64,000 nucleotides of DNA from a virus: positions 1 to 64,000 of IMG/VR virus record IMGVR_UViG_3300008108_000067; one strand, written 5' to 3'. The translations under genes were made by a program, and so were the position numbers. Position 1 is the stretch's first letter. Each line of letters opens with the position of its first letter. Under the pieces are notes generated by a model. It worked only from the letters and a program-made list of their open reading frames with translations. It made no database searches and was not told the DNA's origin. Of this stretch, positions 23,497-31,249 are shown in pieces.

Positions 23497-25380
23497 TTAA
23501 TTTTCTAGGTCCAAAATGTTACTTTCGTCCAACAATGTTTGTGAAGATAAGGTAGATTCCATAATAATTTTTTTAGAATTTGCCTTATTCAAGAATGCTT
23601 GTACTTCCAAAGATAGTGGTGATTTACGTTTGTCGTTTCTCTGCTTACCCACTTTAAAAACTTTTTTATTTTCTTTGTGTCCTAGTGGATCACGACCTCG
23701 TGGGTGACTATCTTGACCAAATTTCATTCCTTCTCGTGGACGACCCATCTTAGCTTCTTCTAATTCTTCCTCTGGAATTTCCAGTTCACTTTCTTCACTT
23801 GGTTCTTCAAGAGAGGATAAAATGGTATTAACATCATCTATTTGTTGATCTTGTTCCGGAGCTGCCTGACTGTCTGGTTCTCCTGCGGGAAGTTCCTCTG
23901 GTGGTGCTTCCGTTGGCTGACCTGCCTGTTGCTCAATTCCAGTCAACTCCGACATACGTTTGACATCTTCTATAATCTTTTTACGTTCCGTAATAATTTC
24001 ATCTTCTGATAATTCTAGGATGTTGTGGTAAACCCAATCTTGGGATAACATCTTAGATTCCATAATTTGTGTAGCAACACCTACCTTTTCCTTCCACAAA
24101 TTTAATTTTTCTTGTTCGTAGATGACCGATGGATTGGTTAATGATAGTTCAAAATCAACTAAATCTTCATCTGTAAATCCTTGAACGTATAGATGGATAA
24201 TCGCAATCTTAGTTAATTCCGATACCATGATTCTCTGGATACGTTCGATTGTACGAGCAAATCGTACATCTTGCGCAGCCAACGTAGCTTTTCCACTAAT
24301 ATCTTCATCATATCCTATAAATGATTTGGGGACTTTAAATGCTGCCAAAAGTTTTCTACGGAGATATTCAATATCTTCAATTGCATTGAATTGTAACCCA
24401 GGAAGATTCTGAATGTCAGTACCACTATCTTTTCCACGGGTTGGTAAGAAGAAATCTTCTGTGATATTTTGCATATTATATCGAAGATTATAATCACCCG
24501 TTTGTGGATCAACTAATGGTGTCTTTTTCATACGGTCAATAATACGACTCATAAACGTATCAATTTCGGCAGGTGGTATATTACCAATATCTACTAAAAT
24601 CTTACGTTTATCTGGTGCTCTCATAATACGATGAATTAACATCGCATCTTCCATCAATTGAAGTTGCTTCCACACACGACGACCACCTTCAATCATACTT
24701 TTTCCATATGGAAGGAAGTTGGTGTCTGCTAATAATCGGAAGTGGGCAATTTCGTAATTATCAAATTCTGTTTTACCCAGTGCCAAGAAATCGTTTTCAA
24801 TCTTGAATTTTACAGAGAATGGATTGCCTGGGTCTTGTCCTTCAATACGGATGGTTTCATATACAGATAACGGCAATACGTTGACAACACCATATTCCGG
24901 GTCAATGTCGAGATATAAGAAGAAATCTCCATACTTACACATATTTCTGACCCACGGCCAGAGATTAAATTCTACGTTGAGAATGTCGTAAAATAAATTG
25001 TGAAGAATTTCTTGTATTTGAGTGTTTTTTGAATGGATACTGATTATTTGATTGAATTCGTCTTTAACAGTACTTTCGTCTGCATAGATATCCATAACCG
25101 ATGCGATAATAGGGTCATTATCCATCATGTCGTAGTCACGGAATAATTGTAACCGTGAACCTTGGAACGCCGCGGCTGCTTCATATCGTCCGTGGGCAGA
25201 ACCATATCCACCCGTCATTGACGAATAGACGCGATGGTATCTATCAATACCGCGTCTATTGATAAATGCTTGAATATTATCGGTGTCTGCGATTCTTAAC
25301 TTTTTTCCACCAACATTACGAACTATCGTGTTAGAAGAAAAAAGTTTCTTTAATCTGCCAAATATGCCGTTGTCAGCCAT
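23497..25380 (-). CDS. 20: Portal protein (gp20-like)
   Basis: 627 residues (T4 gp20 has 524; the excess is a charged C-terminal tail). Portal features are AFQGSRLQLFRDYDMMDNDP then IIASVMDIYADEST, MCKYGDFFLYLDIDPEYGVV, PYGKSMIEGGRRVWKQLQLM, LVDIGNIPPAEIDTFM and FKVPKSFIGYDEDISGKATL. It forms the dodecameric ring at one vertex, nucleates the prohead and binds terminase. The tail after about residue 490 is rich in Pro, Glu and Gln and then basic (RPREGMKFGQDSHPRGRDPL). It is followed by the helical gene at 22555 and preceded by a small gene at 25394. Confidence 0.95.
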   Translation of the reverse strand: MADNGIFGRLKKLFSSNTIVRNVGGKKLRIADTDNIQAFINRRGIDRYHRVYSSMTGGYGSAHGRYEAAAAFQGSRLQLFRDYDMMDNDPIIASVMDIYADESTVKDEFNQIISIHSKNTQIQEILHNLFYDILNVEFNLWPWVRNMCKYGDFFLYLDIDPEYGVVNVLPLSVYETIRIEGQDPGNPFSVKFKIENDFLALGKTEFDNYEIAHFRLLADTNFLPYGKSMIEGGRRVWKQLQLMEDAMLIHRIMRAPDKRKILVDIGNIPPAEIDTFMSRIIDRMKKTPLVDPQTGDYNLRYNMQNITEDFFLPTRGKDSGTDIQNLPGLQFNAIEDIEYLRRKLLAAFKVPKSFIGYDEDISGKATLAAQDVRFARTIERIQRIMVSELTKIAIIHLYVQGFTDEDLVDFELSLTNPSVIYEQEKLNLWKEKVGVATQIMESKMLSQDWVYHNILELSEDEIITERKKIIEDVKRMSELTGIEQQAGQPTEAPPEELPAGEPDSQAAPEQDQQIDDVNTILSSLEEPSEESELEIPEEELEEAKMGRPREGMKFGQDSHPRGRDPLGHKENKKVFKVGKQRNDKRKSPLSLEVQAFLNKANSKKIIMESTLSSQTLLDESNILDLEN

Positions 25381-25393
25381 AACCCCTCAACTG

Positions 25394-25744
25394 TTAGTAG
25401 ATATATAATTCGTCTAATGCAATAACCGTTAGACGAACTGCTTCCGTATCTAATCCCGTAGTTGGTTTTTGCAATAGACTGTTTAATTTTTCGTGTAATG
25501 CACGTGCTGGTATTACTACATCTACGAGTTCTTTCATATGCCATGCGGACATTGTATTATAATTGTATGGCATTTCATTGACCGCAGTAATACCTTCCAT
25601 TAACTTTGCTACCAATTCGGTAATTTCATTCTGCTGCGACTCTTTTAAAGAGGGCATTAATTTTTCAAGTAGGGCAACTAATCGTGTAGAATTAATACGA
25701 TTTTCCTTACCTGCTTCTGTTACTAAGTGTGTTAACTTAATCAT
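25394..25744 (-). CDS. Small helical protein with a targeting-like N-terminus
   Basis: 116 residues. MIKLTHLVTE at the start matches the short N-terminal peptides of other genes in this cluster and ends with V-T-E before Ala, a possible gp21-type site. The rest is helical (STRLVALLEKLMPSLKES, ELVDVVIPARALHEKLNSLL). No family recognised. GGAG lies 7 nt before the ATG and the start overlaps the previous gene by 8 nt. Probably a head internal or assembly protein. Confidence 0.55.
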   Translation of the reverse strand: MIKLTHLVTEAGKENRINSTRLVALLEKLMPSLKESQQNEITELVAKLMEGITAVNEMPYNYNTMSAWHMKELVDVVIPARALHEKLNSLLQKPTTGLDTEAVRLTVIALDELYIY

Positions 25745-26102
25745 GCTTCTTCTCCTTATCTAATGCTCTTCGCATTTTCTTAACATCTTTTGGTTTCGGT
25801 GCGCCTCGAATGACACCACCAGGTCCAACTAATCCCATTGCGGGTGCCGCTGCCGCTGGTGCTGCTCCTGCCATTTGTTCCGAAACCTTTTTCTCTACGT
25901 TCTTTAATAATAGAGAATAATACTTTGGATTTTCTTTCAAATGTGCTGCTGCAATTTTTGCAGTCTTAACCACGTTTCCGTGGGTCACATCTTGATGTTC
26001 CAATTCAGTATTCATTCCCAAAAAGAATTCTGTTGGGTTAAACTTATAACCCATTTTATCTAACATCTTGTCGGATTGTTTCCGTGAAATTTTCTTTTTC
26101 AT
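25737..26102 (-). CDS. DUF5661-like protein
   Basis: 121 residues. The centre reads NPTEFFLGMNTELEHQDVTH then VVKTAKIAAAHLKENPKYYS, which matches what I remember of DUF5661: a short helical unit with ExELEH and KIAxxHLxExPxYY, widespread in phages and of unknown function. After it come an Ala/Pro-rich linker (EQMAGAAPAAAAPAMG) and a basic end (KPKDVKKMRRALDKEKKHD). The His/Glu pairs (ELEH, AHLKE) could bind metal. It overlaps the next gene slightly and lacks a strong ribosome site. Confidence 0.6.
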   Translation of the reverse strand: MKKKISRKQSDKMLDKMGYKFNPTEFFLGMNTELEHQDVTHGNVVKTAKIAAAHLKENPKYYSLLLKNVEKKVSEQMAGAAPAAAAPAMGLVGPGGVIRGAPKPKDVKKMRRALDKEKKHD

Positions 26103-26105
26103 ATG

Positions 26106-26660
26106 TTACCAAGTACGACATGCCCAGTAACGAGCTTTCGTTCTTGGACCTGGGTTATCACAGTTGTGTCTAGCACGGAATGCTTTACGGCGAGAAGGAA
26201 TGTTCTTTTTAATTTTCATTGTCTTTTCACCACGGCGTTTTGCCGAAGTTCCACCGTGACCAAAGCTAACTTTCTTAATATTTCCACTCTTTGGGTCACG
26301 AACATATACCTTGAACTTCTTGACATCCCCTCTCATAATCTTACCAAGAGGAACTTTACGTCCTTGGTATTCTGCTTCACCAAGTTGATTTTCGTGTAGT
26401 CCTTCAAGAACTTCTATTAAACACTCATTACAGAACTCGCCTTCATGTAATTCATCAACTGCTTCCGAACCAAATTGGTTACGTTCGTGGTCTTGGTCTG
26501 GTTTGAAGTCACTATCCGAAGTAACATCACTTTCTGGACGATGATATAATTCTTTAACTGGAACACAGTTTGGAACCATTTTACCGTTTAGTTCCTTCAT
26601 TCCAACTTGCTTATATCCGTCCCAGCAGGATTCACATAGAATATCAGTCAATCTAATCAT
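26106..26660 (-). CDS. Basic Cys/Trp-rich candidate internal head protein
   Basis: 184 residues from ATG 26660 (GAGAG 5 nt upstream); the TTG 18 nt further up is rejected. The N-terminus MIRLTDILCE is a targeting-like peptide ending L-C-E. It is followed by CWDGYKQVGMKELNGKMVP-NCVP, a short unit I recall from other T4-like phage proteins. The C-terminus is basic and ends RRKAFRARHNCDNPGPRTKA-RYWACRTW, with Cys/His residues that could hold zinc; KFKVYVRDPKSGNIKKVSFG precedes it. This end also recurs in phage head-region proteins. Function unknown; DNA binding in the head is plausible because of its charge. Confidence 0.6.
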   Translation of the reverse strand: MIRLTDILCESCWDGYKQVGMKELNGKMVPNCVPVKELYHRPESDVTSDSDFKPDQDHERNQFGSEAVDELHEGEFCNECLIEVLEGLHENQLGEAEYQGRKVPLGKIMRGDVKKFKVYVRDPKSGNIKKVSFGHGGTSAKRRGEKTMKIKKNIPSRRKAFRARHNCDNPGPRTKARYWACRTW

Positions 26661-26683
26661 AGTTGCTCTCAATGTCAAGAGTT

Positions 26684-27010
26684 TTATTTCTTTTTAAAAG
26701 TAGAAACCATAGTTGGTTTTCCACCTGGATTTCCTGCTTTTCTCTTTCTTGTTACAGCTGAACGTTTTTCACCTTTACTCATTGCTGCTGCGGAACGAGC
26801 AGGTCTACATTTTGGATATTTAGCCGACCCACCTTTACGCTCTTTTTTACCAGCGGAAGCACCACACGGTGGATGCTTTCCAGTTTTCGGGTCTTTTCTG
26901 GAAATATCCACCCATTTTTGCTTCAACCACTTACCCAATTCACCTTTTGGTTTATACTTCTCATCCAAAATATCTTCGGTAAGTTCAACTAAAATATCTT
27001 GTAATTTCAT
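26684..27010 (-). CDS. DUF5872-like basic protein with targeting-like N-terminus
   Basis: 108 residues. MKLQDILVE at the start ends L-V-E, a gp21-type site. The rest, GKWLKQKWVDISRKDPKTGK, PPCGASAGKKERKGGSAKYP, KCRPARSAA and RSAVTRKRKAGNPGGKPTMV, matches the DUF5872 pattern (W-V-x-x-S-R, PCGR, PKCRPA, KRxAGNPGGKP) as I remember it. It is highly basic, with two Cys pairs suggesting a small zinc site. Its start shares one base with the previous stop (TAATG). Likely a nucleic-acid-binding internal protein; function not established. Confidence 0.65.
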   Translation of the reverse strand: MKLQDILVELTEDILDEKYKPKGELGKWLKQKWVDISRKDPKTGKHPPCGASAGKKERKGGSAKYPKCRPARSAAAMSKGEKRSAVTRKRKAGNPGGKPTMVSTFKKK

Positions 27011-27372
27011 TACTTTAAGAACTTCAACTTATAAATTGTGGAATTCACCAATCCAGAAATTTCATCTACGATATTATTGAGGTCACCATCTTGTGGCAAT
27101 CCCTTGCGAACACTATCAATATAGGTTGATAATCCAGTAAAATACTTTACTATTTCATCACCTTCGAAGTATTGCTTTTGTGGAGTATATCCACGAATAA
27201 TACCATAACGACCTTGGCAGGTTTCTGCGTACTTATCTACCAAATCTACGATATCATCATAGTATTCATTCAATGCCTTGTGAGCGGCATATGATGAAGT
27301 TTGTAAGTGGAAGATGTGTGCTTGGTCACGACTATTGAATAGTGTGGACAAAAACTTTGCTACGGTTCCCAT
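27010..27372 (-). CDS. DUF5856-like, Dps/ferritin-like helical protein
   Basis: 120 residues, all helical. RDQAHIFHLQTSSYAAHKAL then NEYYDDIVDLVDKYAETCQG resembles DUF5856 and, more distantly, the first two helices of Dps or ferritin-like proteins (H-x(2)-T-x-SYAxHxAL and a D/E-rich second helix). If the fold is right, the His and Glu/Asp residues could bind iron or oxidise it; no ferroxidase activity can be claimed. GGAG precedes the ATG, which overlaps the previous stop by one base. It sits in the candidate internal-protein cluster. Confidence 0.55.
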   Translation of the reverse strand: MGTVAKFLSTLFNSRDQAHIFHLQTSSYAAHKALNEYYDDIVDLVDKYAETCQGRYGIIRGYTPQKQYFEGDEIVKYFTGLSTYIDSVRKGLPQDGDLNNIVDEISGLVNSTIYKLKFLK

Positions 27373-28019
27373 TACATTGCTCCAGCGTCAGAGGCTGGTT
27401 GCTCCTTTTGTCCGTATTCGTGATAACTTGTATTTGCTTGGTCCAAGTTATTTTCTGCCACTGCGATATGGTCTTGAATCCATGCTGGAATGTCCTTTTC
27501 GTCCATTCCAAGCTTACCCTTTAATTCGGTTGCGTGACGGATGATGGAGTCAAGAGTTTTAGTTGCCATTGAAACTTCGTGATCTTCACCTTCAGCACCT
27601 TCCTTCTTCATTGCCTTGCCGATTGCGTCACGACGAGCTTGTAAATACTTGTCGGAAGAGTCTTTATCTCCATCGTTATCAATGTCACCATCTTCTTTAC
27701 CAACTGGATCCATTGCTTCCAGTTGTGCGATTAATTCATCAAGTTTTGCAGATTGTTCTTCGGAGAGTTCAGTTTCTTCCTTGAGCTTCTTCAAGGTCAT
27801 AGCTAAACGAGCACGTTGGCCTAGCTTACCACCCTTTTCGGCAGCAGCCTTTAACTTACCGGCTGGGATTGGTTCATCTGCCGATACACCAAGTTGTTTC
27901 TTTAATGCACCTGGTTTCTTGATTGCTTGTTGAATCCACTTTTCTTCTTCGTTCATCGAACCAACTGGTTTGTTACCAATTGCTTTAATACCAGGTACTA
28001 ATCCCATTAATTTAATCAT
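27372..28019 (-). CDS. Modular head-region protein with Ca-loop and helical modules
   Basis: 215 residues made of short phage modules. After MIKLMGLVPGIK comes WIQQAIKKPGALKKQLGVSA with GKLGQRARLAMTLKKL (about 28-80), a basic helical unit common in phages. A Ca-loop-like unit follows, DIDNDGDKDSSDKYLQARRD (about 112-131), inside a module shared with the gene at 28036. A C-terminal helical unit reads LDSIIRHATELKGKLGMDEK then AWIQDHIAVAENNL. GGAG precedes the ATG. None of these modules has a known function; the composition suggests a structural or DNA-binding internal protein rather than an enzyme. Confidence 0.6.
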   Translation of the reverse strand: MIKLMGLVPGIKAIGNKPVGSMNEEEKWIQQAIKKPGALKKQLGVSADEPIPAGKLKAAAEKGGKLGQRARLAMTLKKLKEETELSEEQSAKLDELIAQLEAMDPVGKEDGDIDNDGDKDSSDKYLQARRDAIGKAMKKEGAEGEDHEVSMATKTLDSIIRHATELKGKLGMDEKDIPAWIQDHIAVAENNLDQANTSYHEYGQKEQPASDAGAM

Positions 28020-28035
28020 CGTGCTTCTCCAAATG

Positions 28036-28518
28036 TTATAGGGAGGTTTGTCCCTTCTTTTTTGCTATTAAATACCGCTTATATAAATCTCTTTTTGCTT
28101 TCATCAACTTATCTGTTAAATCTACCTTTCCATCATTGTTGATGTCTGCGTCCTCTTGACCCATTGGATCACGACGAACGTGTGGATAATGTACTTCTTT
28201 CTTACCACTTCTCCATCCACCACCCATACTCTTGTACTTTTTTGCTGCCCATAAGTTAGCGTATGCTGATGGATAGACTTTAAACTTACGTTTTGCAGCT
28301 GCCTTGGCTGCAGCCCACTTTGATGGATTGGTTGGAATTGACTTTTCTAATAATGCGGAAAGTTCTTCCATTTTTTGTAGTCGTGGGTCTGCAAAGTCAC
28401 TTTCAGTTTCTTTATATCCACCCCACGGATAACCTTCATCTTGTTTGCAATCACAACCTTCGGTTTGCAAACAACCACAATCCTCAAAGATATATGAATA
28501 GTAATCCTTGTAATTCAT
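28036..28518 (-). CDS. Head-region protein with Ca-loop module
   Basis: 160 residues from ATG 28518 (MNYKDYYSYIFEDC), two bases after the previous stop, with GAAGG upstream; the extension to 28593 lies inside the preceding gene and is rejected. The N-terminus is Cys-rich and acidic (EDCGCLQTEGCDCKQDEG). A middle basic unit reads KWAAAKAAAKRKFKVYPSAY then NLWAAKKYKSMGGGW. The C-terminus DPMGQEDADINNDGKVDLTD then KLMKAKRD is the same Ca-loop module as in the gene at 27372. Function unknown. Confidence 0.6.
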   Translation of the reverse strand: MNYKDYYSYIFEDCGCLQTEGCDCKQDEGYPWGGYKETESDFADPRLQKMEELSALLEKSIPTNPSKWAAAKAAAKRKFKVYPSAYANLWAAKKYKSMGGGWRSGKKEVHYPHVRRDPMGQEDADINNDGKVDLTDKLMKAKRDLYKRYLIAKKKGQTSL

Positions 28519-28520
28519 TG

Positions 28521-28817
28521 TTATTTTGCCTTCTTTTTCTTTTTGGAATCTATTGCTCTGTTGGTAGCTGTTGCATATAGGTATGACTTCCAATCGTCAC
28601 CAAATTTATCTTTGAAATAACGAACCGAACGTTTGTTTTTTAGTAATTTCTTACCAATCTTATCACGACCTTGAACTTGTCCCTTGGTCATCTTTCGTGG
28701 TGGTTCACGACTTGCAACCGTACGTTCGTCGAGTTCCTCTTCTTCTGGCTTTTGCATTTCTTGAAGAACTGCTGCCAATTCTTCACGGATGATTTCTAAA
28801 ATTTCATCTTTGGTCAT
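28521..28817 (-). CDS. Small basic head-region protein
   Basis: 98 residues. An acidic helix at the start (KDEILEIIREELAAVLQEMQ) is followed by MTKGQVQGRDKIGKKLLKNK then SVRYFKDKFGDDWKSYLYAT, and a Lys run at the end. The second half resembles a unit seen in other phage head-region proteins. Function unknown; charge and place suggest a nucleic-acid-binding or core protein. No strong ribosome site; the start is 3 nt after the previous stop, so coupling is likely. Confidence 0.55.
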   Translation of the reverse strand: MTKDEILEIIREELAAVLQEMQKPEEEELDERTVASREPPRKMTKGQVQGRDKIGKKLLKNKRSVRYFKDKFGDDWKSYLYATATNRAIDSKKKKKAK

Positions 28818-28820
28818 ATC

Positions 28821-28979
28821 TTATACCGGTTTAGATTTGGTTACACCACCACGTTTGCGTTTTTTACGTCCTGCGCAATGTGCTTTTTGACTGAAACCTT
28901 TGGGGTTACTACAATTTATGGACTTTTTATACTTCTTTGTCCATTTTTCAGTTAGTAAAATATCAACTAGTTTAATCAT
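28821..28979 (-). CDS. 52-residue basic Cys protein, first gene of the head operon
   Basis: This short gene encodes MIKLVDILLTEKWTKKYKKS followed by INCSNPKGFSQKAHCAGRKK and a Lys/Arg-rich end. The N-terminus is the targeting-like peptide ending L-T-E. The CSNPKGFSQKAHCAGR unit is one I recall from many phage proteins and may form a small zinc or disulfide knot. ATG 28979 lies just after the terminase terminator and a promoter-like element, so it leads the portal-protease operon. It has only a weak ribosome site (GGATTTAACT). Confidence 0.7.
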   Translation of the reverse strand: MIKLVDILLTEKWTKKYKKSINCSNPKGFSQKAHCAGRKKRKRGGVTKSKPV

Positions 28980-28991
28980 AGTTAAATCCAA

Positions 28992-29017
28992 TAAAAACAC
29001 TACATTATAAATAGTGT
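28992..29017 (-). terminator. Terminator-like hairpin after terminase
   Basis: ACACTA and TAGTGT form a 6-bp stem with a 9-nt loop followed by TTTTTATT, 2 nt after the terminase stop. The loop and one stem arm contain the promoter-like TATTTATA element, so terminator and promoter overlap. The stem is AT-rich and probably weak. Confidence 0.55.
29005..29014 (-). promoter_or_regulatory. Late-promoter-like element (CTATTTATAA)
   Basis: The coding strand reads CTATTTATAA, 25 nt before the 52-residue gene that starts the head operon. It lies within the hairpin at 28992-29017. Confidence 0.5.
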
Positions 29018-29018
29018 A

Positions 29019-30605
29019 TTATCCTAGTAACCACGATATATTTTCCTTCTTACCACCAATTTCCATTTCATATGGATTGTGTGTAACATGCTTATTTGTG
29101 TACACCATACCTTCTACACTATACCTTGTCTTGTCCAATGTTAACTTCGTCAGTTCTATACCCTCCTGGCGCAACCTGAGGGCGGTGTCCCGTACCCATA
29201 GACCTATACACAATGCCATCGTCAAGTCATCGTTATAACCAGATAATGCTTCTGGTCTACCGTTCTTCCAAATAAAAGTATCTAATTCGGCGCACATACG
29301 AGATGACCGAATAGTAAAACTATTTTCTAACATATATTCTTTTAATCGTGCGATAACCAACGGACGAGTTCTTTGCGAGGTGGTGAACCCAGGTACCATA
29401 TTTCGTTCTTCACGATAATACTTTCCGGTCATTTGATGCTCGACATCCACATATTGTAAATCTTTGGACATATAAAAGAGATTTTTATATCCTCGGTCTA
29501 TAACTTGTTGTATTGCGTTCCATCCTATACTACTATTTTCTGGGATGAGTAGTGCATCATTGTATTCTGTTGCGATGGACACCAACATATTACCAAACTG
29601 TTTGGTTTCTACCTTTCCTTTATATTCTGCCACTTGGGTTGACGTTTCTACATCAATCACATGAAATGCGGAATAGTCCTCACCATCTCCACGAGATACG
29701 TCAGCCGAAACAATATAGGATTTCCCGGATTGTGGGTACTCCCATATCCATAAGTTTCCATCAAACCCACCCTTACTAATAGGTTCTTTCACAAACGTGG
29801 ATTTGTAGAATTCAATAATTTCTGGTGGGACAACTGTATTACCTGAGAATATAAACGAGGCATCATGTTCTTGTGCTGCCTGCATTTCACCAAGAATTTC
29901 TGTTTGACGGTCACGCCATGCCTGGTCACGTTCTGGATGTACTTGCCAATCCAACAAGATTGGATTAAATTCGTTTGCTTGACTTTCTGCTTGTTGCCAC
30001 ATCTTGTGGAAGAAGTTACCCACACCGTTTGGAGTGGAAATAAGAATAGCTTTTCCACCCGTGGATAACGTACTTGATGCTGCCGTCCAGATAATGTCGG
30101 CGTTATCAATAAATGCACACTCGTCAAGAATCAATAGAGACAATGCTTCGGAACGTCCAGCGTCTTTACTACTTGCCACAGCTTTAATCTGTGACCCGTT
30201 GGTAAATTGTAATGACAGTTTATTATCTGTTAATATTTCACCACGTAACCACACAGGAAGGTTTTGATGCATAAAACGAACTTTGGTTACTAAGTTTTTT
30301 GCAGTTTCTTGCTTGGTTGCGATAACAAGAATATTCTTGTCTTTGTGAAACAACATCAACCACAACGCATACCCCGCAACTAATGTAGAGAAACCTAACT
30401 GACGCCCTTTAAGTACAATGTTATATCGGTTTTCTTCAAACTCTCCCATCGCCTTTGCTTGGTATGGATATAAGTCAAACAACACCCGACCACGAATCGG
30501 GTGTTGAATATACGAATATTTAGATAAAAAGTACTCAGGCTGGAGTGCGCACTTTTTATATTCTTCTTTAATACGTTCACGTAACTGTTGTGCTGTTGTA
30601 TTCAT
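29019..30605 (-). CDS. 17: Terminase large subunit (gp17-like)
   Basis: 528 residues (T4 gp17 has 610). The N-terminal ATPase has Walker A KGRQLGFST (66-74), Walker B LLILDE (157-162, Asp161 and Glu162) and the coupling motif STPNG (190-194). The C-terminal RNase H-like nuclease starts at SADVSRGDGEDYSAF with Asp302 as first metal ligand. It packages DNA into the prohead and cuts the concatemer. AGAGG precedes the ATG by 4 nt. No obvious small terminase subunit (gp16) was found next to it. In T4, gene 17 sits beside 18; here it is upstream of the portal cluster. Confidence 0.95.
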   Translation of the reverse strand: MNTTAQQLRERIKEEYKKCALQPEYFLSKYSYIQHPIRGRVLFDLYPYQAKAMGEFEENRYNIVLKGRQLGFSTLVAGYALWLMLFHKDKNILVIATKQETAKNLVTKVRFMHQNLPVWLRGEILTDNKLSLQFTNGSQIKAVASSKDAGRSEALSLLILDECAFIDNADIIWTAASSTLSTGGKAILISTPNGVGNFFHKMWQQAESQANEFNPILLDWQVHPERDQAWRDRQTEILGEMQAAQEHDASFIFSGNTVVPPEIIEFYKSTFVKEPISKGGFDGNLWIWEYPQSGKSYIVSADVSRGDGEDYSAFHVIDVETSTQVAEYKGKVETKQFGNMLVSIATEYNDALLIPENSSIGWNAIQQVIDRGYKNLFYMSKDLQYVDVEHQMTGKYYREERNMVPGFTTSQRTRPLVIARLKEYMLENSFTIRSSRMCAELDTFIWKNGRPEALSGYNDDLTMALCIGLWVRDTALRLRQEGIELTKLTLDKTRYSVEGMVYTNKHVTHNPYEMEIGGKKENISWLLG

Positions 30606-30613
30606 AATACCTC

Positions 30614-31249
30614 TTATTTGACTACAAGGACTCCCGATACTACACCGACTCCGATACCAACCAAAAATGACATTTTACGACTTGGTAACTTGATACCAAA
30701 CATACGGTTGGGATTTTTTGGTGCTTGTGGGATATTAATAACTACTTTTTGTAAACTATCCCGTGATGTTGTAAGTAATAAAATAGCGTTATCTTTGTTT
30801 TTTAATGCTCGTTCCAACTCAGATACTTGCGATGCTTGGGTTTCAATTGTAATTTCTTGTTGTGCAATAATAGAATCTTTCACTGGTAGTATTGCTCGTG
30901 CCAATTCCAGTGTGTCTGTTATTGTTTTCGACATTGTTGCCGCTACAGTTTTTAAATTAGTAGTGGATGTTCGAAGTTCAACAACTTGTGACCCCAGAAC
31001 TTTTGCACGTGACTCCGCCGCACGAGCTTCATTTTCTTCTATTGTAATTTGTGTTTTTAAACTATCTGCAAAATGTATAGCAGAATCAGCTTGTGCTTGA
31101 AACTTTTTATATTCCGCTATATACTTGTCCATTTCATCTTGCTTAGCAGATGTTGTAACACAATACGATAATGATGCAATTACCGATATTATTACGATAG
31201 ACTTAGTTGTTTTCAGTATATGCGGGATCACCAAATTTACCCGTTTCAT
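30614..31249 (-). CDS. Coiled-coil membrane protein of unknown function
   Basis: 211 residues. A hydrophobic segment near the N-terminus (SIVIISVIASLSYCV, about 17-31), a long coiled coil (about 36-165, e.g. EEDARAAESRAKVLG-type heptads), and a Gly/Val-rich second hydrophobic segment at the end (LVGIGVGVVSGVLVV). This could be an envelope-spanning lysis protein of spanin type or an assembly protein, but neither is certain. ATG 31249 has CGGAGA 5 nt upstream even though it lies 47 nt inside the preceding gene. It sits directly before terminase. Confidence 0.55.
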   Translation of the reverse strand: MKRVNLVIPHILKTTKSIVIISVIASLSYCVTTSAKQDEMDKYIAEYKKFQAQADSAIHFADSLKTQITIEENEARAAESRAKVLGSQVVELRTSTTNLKTVAATMSKTITDTLELARAILPVKDSIIAQQEITIETQASQVSELERALKNKDNAILLLTTSRDSLQKVVINIPQAPKNPNRMFGIKLPSRKMSFLVGIGVGVVSGVLVVK

